DNA of 64,000 nucleotides. It comes from Flavobacteriaceae bacterium PS02338. GTDB taxonomy: Bacteria; Bacteroidota; Bacteroidia; Sphingobacteriales; Sphingobacteriaceae. This document shows positions 48,768 through 58,632 of this stretch, one piece after another. The stretch lies in assembly GCA_029959615.1 (NCBI GenBank), contig JASCOD010000010.1, forward strand, positions 1 to 64,000. The letters run 5' to 3'. Positions within the stretch are counted from its first letter, which is position 1. Each line of letters begins with the position of its first letter. The notes under the pieces are model-generated. The model saw nothing but the letters and a program-made list of their open reading frames with translations, was not told the origin of the DNA and did no database searches. Made by a program: the position numbers and the translations under genes.

Positions 48768-50030
48768 ATGAAAGCACATTATCAAATAGTCATAATTGGA
48801 GCTGGTACAGCCGGTATTATGACAGCAGCTCAGCTTTTAAAAAAGGATAAGTCACTTGACATTGTCATCATTGATCCGGCAGAGATGCACTATTATCAAC
48901 CAGCCTGGACATTGGTCGGAGCAGGAACTTATGATTTCGACAAAACGGCAAAACCTATTAGAGATTTAATTCCGCGAGGTGTAGAATGGATCCGGGATTC
49001 TGTGATCGAATTCTTTCCCGAGCAAGCCAAAATAAAAACACAACAAGGGCAGGTAATTAGTTACAGTTATCTCATTGTTGCTCCCGGATTAGTAAATAAC
49101 CTTTCCCTAATAGAGGGACTGGAAGAAGCCGTAAAAAAAGGCATTGTATGCAGTAACTATATAGATCCAAAATATACATGGGAATGCCTAAAGAGCTTTA
49201 AGGGTGGAAATGCGGTTTTTACCCAACCTACAACCCCTATAAAATGTGGCGGAGCTCCTCAGAAAATCATGTACCTGGCGGCAGACTATTTTCGCAGGAA
49301 TGGATTAGACAAAAAGTCAAATGTAGTGTTTGCAACTCCCGGTACGGTCATCTTTGGCGTAAAGCGGATTGCGGATACATTGATGAAAGTCATCCATCGA
49401 TACAATGTACATTTTAAACCTTTTTATGCTCCCGTTAAAATAGATGCAAACAAAAAAATAGTCTATTTCAAAAGTGTAGCTCCCGATGACAACAACTGTA
49501 TTGTAAACGAAGGTAATGTTTTGGGAGAAAAGCAACAAGGTGATTCATTGATTGAAATGCCTTTTGATTTGTTGCACTTAGCTCCACCTCAAACAGCTCC
49601 AAAGTTTGTAAAAGAATCTGTATTGGTGAATGAAGCAGGTTGGTTAGATGTGGATATCAATAGTCTTCAACACAAAAAATATCCGAATATTTTCGGGATT
49701 GGAGACATAGCCGCATTACCAACCGCAAAAACCGGAGCAGCCGTACGCAAACAGGCTCCTGTAGTGGTTGATAATATCCTTAAACTAATAAAAGGAAAAA
49801 CTGCCGACAACAAATCGTACCAAGGGTATTCATCTTGTCCCTTAGTAACAGGTTACGGAAAAATGGTATTGGCAGAGTTTAATTACAAAAATGAATTCAC
49901 GCCCGACCCAAAACTCAAAATGATGCTGATTGGCGACAGTTCCAAAGAACACTGGCGTTTGTGGCTGTTAAAAAAATATATGCTTCCTTATTTGTATTGG
50001 CATAAAATGATGAAAGGCGAAGATGTTTAG
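48768..50030 (+). CDS. Sulfide:quinone oxidoreductase-like flavoprotein
   Basis: 420 residues. FAD motif VIIGAGTAGIMTAAQL at the N-terminus, YQPAWTLVGAGTYDF, TQPTTPIKCGGAPQKIMYL with the conserved Cys, and FGIGDIAALPTAKTGAA near the end. It matches the SQR/FCSD group that oxidises sulfide to bound sulfur and passes electrons to quinone. The frame opens at 48708 with a non-ATG codon; ATG 48768 gives the Rossmann start. It heads the sulfur operon, with its own Crp/Fnr-type promoter. Confidence 0.85.
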   Translation: MKAHYQIVIIGAGTAGIMTAAQLLKKDKSLDIVIIDPAEMHYYQPAWTLVGAGTYDFDKTAKPIRDLIPRGVEWIRDSVIEFFPEQAKIKTQQGQVISYSYLIVAPGLVNNLSLIEGLEEAVKKGIVCSNYIDPKYTWECLKSFKGGNAVFTQPTTPIKCGGAPQKIMYLAADYFRRNGLDKKSNVVFATPGTVIFGVKRIADTLMKVIHRYNVHFKPFYAPVKIDANKKIVYFKSVAPDDNNCIVNEGNVLGEKQQGDSLIEMPFDLLHLAPPQTAPKFVKESVLVNEAGWLDVDINSLQHKKYPNIFGIGDIAALPTAKTGAAVRKQAPVVVDNILKLIKGKTADNKSYQGYSSCPLVTGYGKMVLAEFNYKNEFTPDPKLKMMLIGDSSKEHWRLWLLKKYMLPYLYWHKMMKGEDV

Positions 50031-50035
50031 TCTTG

Positions 50036-50080
50036 TGTAACCTATGTAACAAACTATCTCTTTTTATAAGCCGAAATTTG
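50036..50080 (+). promoter_or_regulatory. Crp/Fnr-type promoter, site 2 (YeeE gene)
   Basis: TGTAAC-CTAT-GTAACA (50036-50051, right half imperfect) lies 21 bp upstream of GAAATTTG (50073-50080), a -7-like box 30 bp before the ATG. Confidence 0.6.
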
Positions 50081-50110
50081 CGACAATAAAAAAGAATGAC
50101 AATTTAATTT

Positions 50111-50668
50111 ATGGAATGGATTTTAGAACCGTGGCCGTGGTATGTGAGCGGACCATTGATTGCAATGACGATGTTTATCCTCCTTTATATAGGAAAGAAT
50201 TTTGGAATGTCGTCTAATTTAAGAACACTGTGCACCATGTGCGGTGCAGATAAAACCTGTGATTTTTTCTGTTTTGACTGGAAAGCACAACGCTGGAATT
50301 TATTGGTAATGAGCGGAGCTGTTATCGGTGGTTTTGTAGCTTCAAATTATCTGTCGGATAATCAAATACCTGACTTAAATCCAAAAACGGTTGAACATTT
50401 AAAGGAAATAGGTTTTGAAAGTGCCGGGAAAGCATATGTACCAACTGAACTTTTTGGGCCGGAAGCTTTTTCAGATCCTAAGACATTGGCTATACTATTG
50501 ATAGGAGGTATATTGGTTGGTTTTGGAGCACGTTACGCAGGTGGTTGTACTTCAGGTCATGCCATATCAGGTATCAGTAATTTACAGTTACCGTCATTGA
50601 TTGCTACTATTGGATTTTTCATTGGAGGATTAATTATGGTACATCTTATTTTTCCTTTAATTTTTTAA
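50111..50668 (+). CDS. YeeE/YedE family transporter, first half
   Basis: 185 residues with about five membrane segments. The conserved YeeE motif GARYAGGCTSGHAISGIS (Cys about residue 150) is present, and a Cys-rich loop LCTMCGADKTCDFFC lies near the N-terminus. YeeE/YedE proteins import thiosulfate or other sulfur species. Paired with the second half at 52035, as in PmpA/PmpB modules. Confidence 0.88.
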   Translation: MEWILEPWPWYVSGPLIAMTMFILLYIGKNFGMSSNLRTLCTMCGADKTCDFFCFDWKAQRWNLLVMSGAVIGGFVASNYLSDNQIPDLNPKTVEHLKEIGFESAGKAYVPTELFGPEAFSDPKTLAILLIGGILVGFGARYAGGCTSGHAISGISNLQLPSLIATIGFFIGGLIMVHLIFPLIF

Positions 50669-50673
50669 TACCG

Positions 50674-52029
50674 ATGAAAAGGCTGGTGGTAATGCTGGTT
50701 GTAGTTATACTTTCTCAACCAATAAAAGCACAGGAAAACCACACAAAAGATACCGTTGAAAATAAATCATTGGTTTCATATCTGAAAGAAGGCGAAATCA
50801 GCGGTCATATCCGAAACTATTTTCTGACAACAGAAAACAATCATGGGAATGATTATCATGCCAATGCCATTGGAGGTGTATTAAGTTATGAAACCAAATC
50901 GTACAAGGGTTTTCAGTTAGGTGTTTCAGGGATATTTACCTACAAGGTGTTTTCATCAGATTTGAATAAACCTTACGATCAGACCAATAAATCATCACGG
51001 TGGGAACAGGAACTATTCGATGTAAATCATAAGGACAATTTTAAAGATTTGGACAGATTGGAGGAACTGTATATCAAATATCATTGGAAAAATTCGTACG
51101 TAACCTATGGGAAAATTCCGGTAGAATATACGCCCTTATTGAATAAAAGCGATGGAAGAATGAAGCCTTTTGCCTTTCAGGGAGCTTGGCTGCATCTAAA
51201 AGATGAAAAATTTCATGCTGATATAGCCTGGATTCATAGAGTTTCCCCGAGATCAATGACAGAATGGTTTTCAATGGATGAGGTTATAGGACTTACCGAT
51301 AACGGCTATTTACCAAACGGAGAAAAAGCCGATTACAAAGAAACAACGCATTCACAAGGATTAGCGATTGTGCATTTGGGAAAGGAATTTAAAAATTTGA
51401 AAGTCAATTTTTGGAATTTTCATTTGGATAAATTCATTAACACCTCCTGGTTGCAATTGGAGTATGCAAAAAAAAATTGGGAGCTTGGCATTATTTATTC
51501 TTATCAGATACCGCATTCTTATCAAAAGGAGCTTGATTACGCAAATAGGTATATACAGCCGGATGAAAACGGACAGGTAGTCAGCAGTATGCTGAAATAC
51601 AAAAATGGTTCATCACAATTTAAAGCAGCTTATACCAAATCTTTTGAGTCCGGCAGGTACTTATTCCCGAAAGAATTGGGGCGGGATCAGTTTTATACTT
51701 CCATGCCCAGAAGCCGTATCGAAGGATTGGGTGGAGTTGATGTCTTTGCTATCGGGTATCAGTACAGTTGGAAACATTTATTTTTGAATATCGATGCCAC
51801 CACTACCCATGGAGCAGTAACAGATGACTATGAATTAAACAAATACAATATCGATGATTATTACCAGATCAATACACGTCTTCATTATGAATTTTCCAAT
51901 TTCTTAAAAGGGCTTCATGTCGAGTTACTATATGTCTGGAAGCAAAATAAGAGCGAGCATAACACAAAATTGGTTGCACAAAGAAGCGATTACAACCAAA
52001 TCAATCTAATAACAAATTTTAATTTTTAA
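50674..52029 (+). CDS. OprD-like outer-membrane porin
   Basis: 451 residues with a signal peptide (ending SQPIKAQ) and a run of amphipathic beta strands ending in NLITNFNF with a terminal Phe. Segments such as YGKIPVEYTPLLNKSDGRMKP and FSNFLKGLHVELLYVWKQN suggest an OprD/porin family barrel. Between the two YeeE halves, it may supply sulfur compounds to the periplasm. Family assignment is by pattern only. Confidence 0.7.
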   Translation: MKRLVVMLVVVILSQPIKAQENHTKDTVENKSLVSYLKEGEISGHIRNYFLTTENNHGNDYHANAIGGVLSYETKSYKGFQLGVSGIFTYKVFSSDLNKPYDQTNKSSRWEQELFDVNHKDNFKDLDRLEELYIKYHWKNSYVTYGKIPVEYTPLLNKSDGRMKPFAFQGAWLHLKDEKFHADIAWIHRVSPRSMTEWFSMDEVIGLTDNGYLPNGEKADYKETTHSQGLAIVHLGKEFKNLKVNFWNFHLDKFINTSWLQLEYAKKNWELGIIYSYQIPHSYQKELDYANRYIQPDENGQVVSSMLKYKNGSSQFKAAYTKSFESGRYLFPKELGRDQFYTSMPRSRIEGLGGVDVFAIGYQYSWKHLFLNIDATTTHGAVTDDYELNKYNIDDYYQINTRLHYEFSNFLKGLHVELLYVWKQNKSEHNTKLVAQRSDYNQINLITNFNF

Positions 52030-52034
52030 AAGCA

Positions 52035-52448
52035 ATGAAAAATATAGTTTACTTACTAATCGGAACATTTTTCGGAATTGTTATGTACAAATCCGAAGCA
52101 GCATCCTGGTTCAGAATATATGAAATGTTCCAGTTTCAATCCATTCACATGTATGGATTGATGGGTAGTGCCTTAGCCGTAGGAATAATCATAGTACAGT
52201 ACATCAAAAGAAACAAAGTAAAAGACGTGAATGGCAATCGCATTGTCATTGCAGACAAGGATAAAAGTATTCCACGCTATTTAATAGGCGGTATTCTTTT
52301 TGGATTGGGCTGGGCGTTGGCAGGAGCATGTCCGGGTCCTATGTTTGTAATGACAGGGGCTGGCTATTTTCCGATTTTAGTTGTAATTTTAGGAGCTGTA
52401 TTAGGCACTTGGTTATATGGATTGATAAAAAATAAGTTGCCTCATTAA
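52035..52448 (+). CDS. YeeE/YedE family transporter, second half
   Basis: 137 residues, four membrane segments, with the conserved motif FGLGWALAGACPGPMFVMTG (Cys about residue 99) of DUF6691/YeeE proteins. It complements the first half at 50111 to form a complete sulfur-transport module. It starts 5 bp after the porin stop. Confidence 0.88.
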   Translation: MKNIVYLLIGTFFGIVMYKSEAASWFRIYEMFQFQSIHMYGLMGSALAVGIIIVQYIKRNKVKDVNGNRIVIADKDKSIPRYLIGGILFGLGWALAGACPGPMFVMTGAGYFPILVVILGAVLGTWLYGLIKNKLPH

Positions 52449-52461
52449 AATCAAAATAACT

Positions 52462-53091
52462 ATGGAAGAATTAATCCGTGAAACCTATCGGGGTATATTT
52501 GAAAAAGAGCTGATTGACGAAATAATTTCAGTTTCGAAGCTGGTTGAATTTAAAGAAGGCGATGTGTTAATCGATATAGGAAAATACATCAAAACCATGC
52601 CTTTGCTTATTAGTGGTGCTATAAAAATAATGCGTGAGGATTTTGATACAGGTGAACTATTACTATACTTTATCGAAAAAGGAGATACTTGCTCTATGAC
52701 ACTTACCTGCTGTATGGGCGATAAAAAAAGTGAAATCCGGGCAGTGGCAGAAAATAATGGTTTGGTAGCGATGATTCCCGTAGGGAAAATGGAAGAATGG
52801 ATGGGTAAATATAAAAGCTGGCGTGCTTTTGTTTTTGAAAGTTATAATAACCGTTTCAATGAGATGCTCGCAGCCATAGACAATATAGCATTTACTAATA
52901 TGGATAAGCGACTTTATAATTACTTGTTTGAAAAGAGTAAAATAAACGACTCCAATATCATTACCAAAACCCACCAGGAAATTGCTTATGAACTCAACAG
53001 TTCAAGAGTGGTTATTTCCCGATTGTTGAAAGCTTTGGAAAATGAAGGAAAAATAAAGCTGAATCGCAATAACATAGAATTGTTAAACTAA
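52462..53091 (+). CDS. Crp/Fnr family transcriptional regulator
   Basis: 209 residues. Cyclic-nucleotide-binding-like fold (EFKEGDVLIDIGKYI, LLISGAIKIM) and a C-terminal winged helix with recognition helix ELNSSRVVISRLLKAL. CCMGDKKS holds two Cys residues that might sense redox or sulfur state. It sits inside the operon it probably controls; five promoters nearby share an operator at constant spacing. Ligand unknown. Confidence 0.88.
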   Translation: MEELIRETYRGIFEKELIDEIISVSKLVEFKEGDVLIDIGKYIKTMPLLISGAIKIMREDFDTGELLLYFIEKGDTCSMTLTCCMGDKKSEIRAVAENNGLVAMIPVGKMEEWMGKYKSWRAFVFESYNNRFNEMLAAIDNIAFTNMDKRLYNYLFEKSKINDSNIITKTHQEIAYELNSSRVVISRLLKALENEGKIKLNRNNIELLN

Positions 53092-53095
53092 CGCT

Positions 53096-53425
53096 ATGGA
53101 AGAAACCAAAGGCGAACAAATAAATTCACCTTTCAAAAAAGACCTGATACTTAGAGAAGAATTAGCTATCCAACGTACATTTCTTGCCAATCAATCGACA
53201 TTTCTTTCATTTTTAAGAAGCTCCATGTATTTTTTGGTGGCTGGACTTAGTGTCAACAAGCTCGTTGATGGTAACGAGGCGGTTATTTTTGAATATATCT
53301 TGTTCGTTATATCCGGGCTTTTACTCGTTGTGGGCATTATCAACTATTTCCGCAACCACAAAAAAATCAAACAAAGTGAAATTCATATAGGAGATTATAA
53401 GCTGAAATATGAAAAGGTAGAATGA
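53096..53425 (+). CDS. DUF202 membrane protein
   Basis: 109 residues. DUF202 motif LILREELAIQRTFLANQSTF followed by two or three membrane segments. Such proteins are of unknown function. The stop overlaps the MFS start by 4 bp. Confidence 0.85.
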   Translation: MEETKGEQINSPFKKDLILREELAIQRTFLANQSTFLSFLRSSMYFLVAGLSVNKLVDGNEAVIFEYILFVISGLLLVVGIINYFRNHKKIKQSEIHIGDYKLKYEKVE

Positions 53426-54669
53426 TTGAAACTAAAGAAAAAATACGCTTAGGATTAAAAGAAAACTGGCAGCAATTCACCTTACTTGTCCTTGTCAATA
53501 TGATGGTGGGGGGCATGGTCGGCTTGGAAAGAACCGTTGTTCCATTGGTTGGAATGGAAGAATTCCATATTAAATCTGATGTTGTTGTTTTTTCATTTAT
53601 CATTGCTTTTGGTGTTGTCAAAGCATTTACCAACCTGATTTCGGGTGTGTTGGCAGACAAATATACCCGAAAGAAAGTTTTGATTTGGGGTTGGTTATTT
53701 GGTTTACCTGTTCCATTTATTTTAGCTTTTGCACCGTCTTGGAATTGGATTTTATTTGCGAATGTCCTGCTTGGAATTAGTCAGGGATTAGCCTGGTCTA
53801 TGACCGTCAATATGAAAATTGACTTGGTAGGCAAAAAAAACAGAGGTTTAGCCATGGGCTTAAATGAAGCTGCAGGTTATGGAGCCGTCGGATTGACCGC
53901 TTTGCTTACGGGGTATTTGGCATCGTATTACGGACTACGACCGCAACCTTTTTATATCGGAATAGCTTATACCATTGTTGGGTTATTGCTTTCTATTTTT
54001 GTGGTTCGGGACACCCGAAAATTCGCCCAATTAGAAGCTATACAAGTATCAACAGACGAAACTGCACATAAGCCCAACTTATGGTGGGTGTTTAAAGAAA
54101 CTTCATTCAAAAACAAAAACCTGTTTTCTGTTTCGCAAGCAGGAATGATTAACAATCTCAATGACGGAATGTCTTGGGGTGTGTTTCCATTGCTTTTTAT
54201 GTCTATGGGAGTCGGTTTGGAGGGGATTGGTTGGATTAAAGCCATATATCCGGTGGTTTGGGGATTAGGACAAATTGTTACGGGACCTTTAGCCGACAAA
54301 ATAGGCAGAAAACCTTTGATTGTTTGGGGAATGTTGGTACAGGTTTTAGGGCATATTATTATCGGTTTTGAATGGTTTGAACCTTTGACATCGGGCTTAA
54401 TTGGCTCAATATTTTTGGGTATTGGTACAGCTATGGTATATCCCGCTTTACTGGCAGCCGTGAGCGATACTGCAAATCCAACATGGCGGGCATCATCCTT
54501 AGGTGTTTATCGTTTTTGGCGGGATATGGGCTATGCCATCGGTGCATTAATGGCTGGAATAGTTGGTAGTTTCTTCGGACTGGAATGGGCAGTACACATT
54601 GCAGGGTTTATTACGCTTATATCCGGTATTATCGTTTGGATAAGAATGAAAGAAACGATAGTTCAATAA
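53422..54669 (+). CDS. Major facilitator superfamily transporter
   Basis: 415 residues with twelve membrane segments. MFS motif A appears as GVLADKYTRKKVLI after TM2 and again as GPLADKIGRKPLIV after TM8. Substrate unknown; the operon context suggests a sulfur-related or metal-related anion. It ends the sulfur operon. Confidence 0.88.
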   Translation: MIETKEKIRLGLKENWQQFTLLVLVNMMVGGMVGLERTVVPLVGMEEFHIKSDVVVFSFIIAFGVVKAFTNLISGVLADKYTRKKVLIWGWLFGLPVPFILAFAPSWNWILFANVLLGISQGLAWSMTVNMKIDLVGKKNRGLAMGLNEAAGYGAVGLTALLTGYLASYYGLRPQPFYIGIAYTIVGLLLSIFVVRDTRKFAQLEAIQVSTDETAHKPNLWWVFKETSFKNKNLFSVSQAGMINNLNDGMSWGVFPLLFMSMGVGLEGIGWIKAIYPVVWGLGQIVTGPLADKIGRKPLIVWGMLVQVLGHIIIGFEWFEPLTSGLIGSIFLGIGTAMVYPALLAAVSDTANPTWRASSLGVYRFWRDMGYAIGALMAGIVGSFFGLEWAVHIAGFITLISGIIVWIRMKETIVQ

Positions 54670-54740
54670 ATGTGATTTGTGAAAAGGCAACTCATGACCT
54701 TAAAAAAACAAGCCTGAAAAGACCTCTCTTAGTACTCTTC

Positions 54741-54785
54741 TGTAACATTGGTTACAATAAATACCATCTCGCCAAAGTAACTTTG
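54741..54785 (+). promoter_or_regulatory. Crp/Fnr-type promoter, site 3 (TonB operon)
   Basis: Perfect TGTAAC-ATTG-GTTACA (54741-54756), 21 bp, TAACTTTG (54778-54785), then 28 bp to the ATG at 54814. Confidence 0.78.
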
Positions 54786-54813
54786 TTGCATTAATGGTTT
54801 CAAAAGATTTTCT

Positions 54814-55194
54814 TTGAAGAAAGCAGCCTTGTACATATTCCTCTTTACTTTAGTGTTTAGAACGTTCTATGCACAGTTTCATTATGCTTTTTATTTATTG
54901 GACACCGAAAGGTATATAGAATTGTTTTGTGAAAATCAAGAGAAGCCGGAACTGCATTGTAATGGAAAATGCAGTCTAAGTAAAGCCACAAAAGAGGCTT
55001 CAGAAACACAGGAAAAAATACCCGAACAAATTTCTATTATCAGCTTTTCTGATTTTATTCCTACTGAAAAATTCACTTTAGAGTTTATAAAGATCGAAAG
55101 ATTACAGAAGAATAAAAATATTGCCAAAAAATCCTTCTATTCCTTTCCATATTTGGATAAATACAAACGTCCACCCGAAAATTTGATGGTCTAA
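54814..55194 (+). CDS. Small Cys-motif secreted or membrane protein
   Basis: 126 residues. An N-terminal hydrophobic segment (MKKAALYIFLFTLVFRTFYAQ) is followed by a CENQEKPELHCNGKCSLSK segment with a CxxxC pair. Similar short proteins precede TonB receptors in Bacteroidota metal operons. The next gene follows 58 bp downstream of its stop, so the two are likely cotranscribed. Confidence 0.65.
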   Translation: MKKAALYIFLFTLVFRTFYAQFHYAFYLLDTERYIELFCENQEKPELHCNGKCSLSKATKEASETQEKIPEQISIISFSDFIPTEKFTLEFIKIERLQKNKNIAKKSFYSFPYLDKYKRPPENLMV

Positions 55195-55252
55195 ATTGAA
55201 ATTCCTTGATTTAATTAAGGAATGTATTTATCATTCATCAAATTTTAAAAAA

Positions 55253-57313
55253 ATGAAATCAATACTATTGACTTTGCTTTGTATTGTGCCTTATATAGCT
55301 ATGGCTCAAAGTGAGCAAAAAGAGGATACTATAAAAACAACGATCCTCAATGAAATAATAATTACGGGTTATAGATTGGAAAACCCCACATTCAGTAAAG
55401 TTTCCAACAACTATAATGAAAAAATAGTACAACCTAAAAATGTAGCTGGCTTATTTAGTGACATAAATGGATTTTCTTTAATAAAACGAGGGAATTACGC
55501 AATGGATCCTACATTTCGGGGTGCACAATATGAGCAATTGAATATTCAATACGATGGTGGACTGAAAGTGATGCACGCTTGTCCTAATCGTATGGATCCG
55601 ATTACCTCTCACATTTCGCCTGAAGAAATTGAGAAAATAGAAATCATTAAAGGTCCCTATAGTGTGCGGTACGGTGCAAATTTTGGGGGCATCGTCAATC
55701 TGGTCACACGCAATCCATCAAAAGGAGAACACGGCTTTCACGGTTCGGTGGCTTCAGGCTACGAAACCAATGGAAATGCCTATGTAGGAATGGCTCAGCT
55801 ACAATATGTAACGCAAAAATTTGACGTAGCCGGAAATTTTGGTTACAGAGATTATGGTAATTACAAGGATGGTGACGGCACTGAAATTCCGTCCTCATTC
55901 AGAAGTACGGATTATGGAGTCAAACTGGGATATAACATCAACCCGCACCAGCGTATACAAGTGTCCTGGAGACAGGCTTTCGGACGAGATGTGCTCCACG
56001 CAGGTCTTCCTATGGATACCGAATATGACAACAGCAGCATTGCTTCATTGGATTACAAATGGGAAAATATTGGAAAAAATCTAAAAAGCCTGCAAGTAAA
56101 AACCTATTACAGTTATGTAGATCACTTGATGACGAATTATAACCGTACTACGGCAAAAGCGACAGAAGCAGCAGCCGATGTAAATTCTACAACTATCGGT
56201 GGAAAAGCAGAATTGGAATGGAAAACTTCAGATAAACTTCATTTTTTTAGCGGAATGGATTATCTGCATATTGATAGAGATGGAGACCGCACAAGACTAA
56301 TAAAGATGCAGAACGGTAATCCATTACCCAACCCTGTGACAAGAATAAATTCTATATGGCAGGATTCTTATATTGACGATATAGGAGTTTATACGGAAGC
56401 TAAATGGAACTTTCTGACTTCCTATATTTTATCCGCTGGATTACGTTACGATATGGTCATGTCTGACATTCGTAAACCGGAAGCAGATTTTTCCGCATTG
56501 TATGATTTGAATAAAAGAACAGAGCATAATCTAAGTGGAACCATTTCGGTGAAAAAAGCATTTTCAGACCGGTTGTTTTTAGAATTTGCTTACGGTCGTG
56601 GTGTGCGTTCTGCCAATATGATCGAACGATACATCAACCAGTTCAATGTCGGGCAGGATAGTTATACCTATACCGGAAATCCAGATCTGAAAGCTGAGGT
56701 AAATAATCAATTTGAAATTGGATTAAATGGTTATGAAAATCTAAATGGTTTTTTCAATACCATTCATTTTGAAGGATCTGTATATTATGGTTTTTTTAGA
56801 AATTATATTTCGGCAGTAATTGAGCCTGATATAGCATCTGATGCTAAAGTATTTACAAATATAAAAGATGCTTACAAAACAGGCATTGATGCTTCTGCTA
56901 AATTGGATTTCGGAAAATACTATTTCTTAAAAACCGATTTATCTTATATCTATACCAGAAATAAGGATTTTGATGAATCTTTACCATTAATTCCACCCTT
57001 CACCGCTCGTATTTCTACAGGAATAGAAAAAGAAAAATTCTGGGGAAATATTCAGTATAACATTGTAGCAAGCCAAAATGAGTTGGCATATTCATTCGGA
57101 GAAATCAGAACAGGGGGTTATCAGACTATGGATGTACGGTTGGGTTATAAACCTGTTGAAAAACTAAGTATCGGAATAGCCGGGCTAAATATTTTTGATA
57201 AGACATACCACAACCACTTAAATTTTGCATTCCGAAATCAGGAAGGTTTTGCCAGTGTACCGATTAATGAAGCCGGTAGAAATTTTACGGTTTTCGTGCA
57301 ATATAAATTTTAA
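55253..57313 (+). CDS. TonB-dependent receptor, copper-receptor-like
   Basis: 686 residues with signal peptide (ending AMAQS), plug domain (EEIEKIEIIKGPYSVRYG, about residues 124-141) and a barrel ending FTVFVQYKF. The plug contains HACPNRMDP, a C-x-x-x-M arrangement like the copper site of OprC/NosA-type receptors. It would take up copper or a copper complex. A TTG at 55196 is an unlikely start; ATG 55253 gives the signal peptide. It precedes an APC permease gene by 3 bp. Confidence 0.85.
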   Translation: MKSILLTLLCIVPYIAMAQSEQKEDTIKTTILNEIIITGYRLENPTFSKVSNNYNEKIVQPKNVAGLFSDINGFSLIKRGNYAMDPTFRGAQYEQLNIQYDGGLKVMHACPNRMDPITSHISPEEIEKIEIIKGPYSVRYGANFGGIVNLVTRNPSKGEHGFHGSVASGYETNGNAYVGMAQLQYVTQKFDVAGNFGYRDYGNYKDGDGTEIPSSFRSTDYGVKLGYNINPHQRIQVSWRQAFGRDVLHAGLPMDTEYDNSSIASLDYKWENIGKNLKSLQVKTYYSYVDHLMTNYNRTTAKATEAAADVNSTTIGGKAELEWKTSDKLHFFSGMDYLHIDRDGDRTRLIKMQNGNPLPNPVTRINSIWQDSYIDDIGVYTEAKWNFLTSYILSAGLRYDMVMSDIRKPEADFSALYDLNKRTEHNLSGTISVKKAFSDRLFLEFAYGRGVRSANMIERYINQFNVGQDSYTYTGNPDLKAEVNNQFEIGLNGYENLNGFFNTIHFEGSVYYGFFRNYISAVIEPDIASDAKVFTNIKDAYKTGIDASAKLDFGKYYFLKTDLSYIYTRNKDFDESLPLIPPFTARISTGIEKEKFWGNIQYNIVASQNELAYSFGEIRTGGYQTMDVRLGYKPVEKLSIGIAGLNIFDKTYHNHLNFAFRNQEGFASVPINEAGRNFTVFVQYKF

Positions 57314-57316
57314 CGT

Positions 57317-58621
57317 ATGCAGCCAAAATCCAAACATAAAATCACGACGCTAACAGGAATTGCCATTGTGGTTGCCAATATGATTGGCACGGGTGCATTT
57401 ACCAGTTTAGGGTTTCAACTCAAAGACTTGAATAATCCATCGGTTGTACTTACTCTTTGGGTTTTAGGCGGTATTTTGGCTCTCTCGGGAGCGTTCAGTT
57501 ATGCTGAAGTAGGAACGGTTATTTCAAAATCAGGAGGAGAGTATGCGTTCTTGTCCAAAATCTACAATCCTTTAATCGGTTATCTTTCGGGATGGATTTC
57601 GATAACCGTTGGTTTTGCGGCACCGATTGCTTTAGCTGCGATTGCTTTTTCGGAGTATTTTCCATTTGGGAATTTCAATGCCAAATGGATGAGTATTGCC
57701 TTGGTCGCTATCATCACATTAATCCATACCCGAAGTTTGAAACTGAGTGCCGAATTTCAAAACATCAGTACTTTGCTCAAAGTAATTTTGATTGTCATAA
57801 TTATTGGTGTTGGTTTGATTTTGCCGGAGCATTCGGGTAATGACATTGTTTCTTCAAAAGGATATTTTACCGAATTAACGTCAACAGCTTTTGCAATTGC
57901 ACTGATTTATGTAAGTTATTCGTATTCGGGCTGGAATGCGGCAGCTTATATTACCGAAGAATTTGAAAATCCTTTAAAATCTTTACCCAAAGCACTTATT
58001 GGAGGAACGGTTTTGGTTACGGTTTTATACACCTTATTGCAATACGTTTTTCTGAAACACGTTCCGATTGAGAATTTAGCCGGACAGTTGAACGTAGGCA
58101 CCATTACTACACAGCAAATGTTGGGAGAAAAAGTAGGAAATTTCTTTGGGTTGGCTATTTCATTACTGTTAATCTCAGGCATTAGTGCTATGGTCTGGGT
58201 TGGTTCGAGAGTAACATTAAGCATTGCAAAAGAACATCGTCTTTGGTCGTACTTTCAAACACAGGAAAACGGCATTCCTAAAAGAGCCTTGTGGTTGCAG
58301 TTTGGCATCAGTGCATTATTGTTGCTTACCGGAACCTTTGAACAGATTATGATTTATTGCGGAATATTGCTCACGGCTTCTTCTTTAATGACGGTTTTAG
58401 GTGTATTCAAATTGCGAAAGCAAAATCAAAATCAACAAATAAAAGGTTTCAAAAGTCCATTATTTCCGCTGTTTCAAATTGTGTTTATTCTTTTATCTGT
58501 ATGGATGATTACCTACGCGTTTATCAATAATCCGTTTGAAACAATATTAGGAATGAGCAATTTACTCATTGGAACAGGAACTTATTTCTGGAGTAAAAAA
58601 TTAGAAAAGTCTAATTATTAA
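57317..58621 (+). CDS. APC family permease
   Basis: 434 residues and twelve hydrophobic segments. APC core motif VVANMIGTGAFTSLGFQL in TM1 and GGEYAFLSKIYNP after TM2 identify an amino-acid/polyamine/organocation permease. Substrate unknown. It is coupled closely to the TonB receptor (3 bp) and followed 11 bp later by the methyltransferase. Confidence 0.88.
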   Translation: MQPKSKHKITTLTGIAIVVANMIGTGAFTSLGFQLKDLNNPSVVLTLWVLGGILALSGAFSYAEVGTVISKSGGEYAFLSKIYNPLIGYLSGWISITVGFAAPIALAAIAFSEYFPFGNFNAKWMSIALVAIITLIHTRSLKLSAEFQNISTLLKVILIVIIIGVGLILPEHSGNDIVSSKGYFTELTSTAFAIALIYVSYSYSGWNAAAYITEEFENPLKSLPKALIGGTVLVTVLYTLLQYVFLKHVPIENLAGQLNVGTITTQQMLGEKVGNFFGLAISLLLISGISAMVWVGSRVTLSIAKEHRLWSYFQTQENGIPKRALWLQFGISALLLLTGTFEQIMIYCGILLTASSLMTVLGVFKLRKQNQNQQIKGFKSPLFPLFQIVFILLSVWMITYAFINNPFETILGMSNLLIGTGTYFWSKKLEKSNY

Positions 58622-58632
58622 ATTAATATAAA

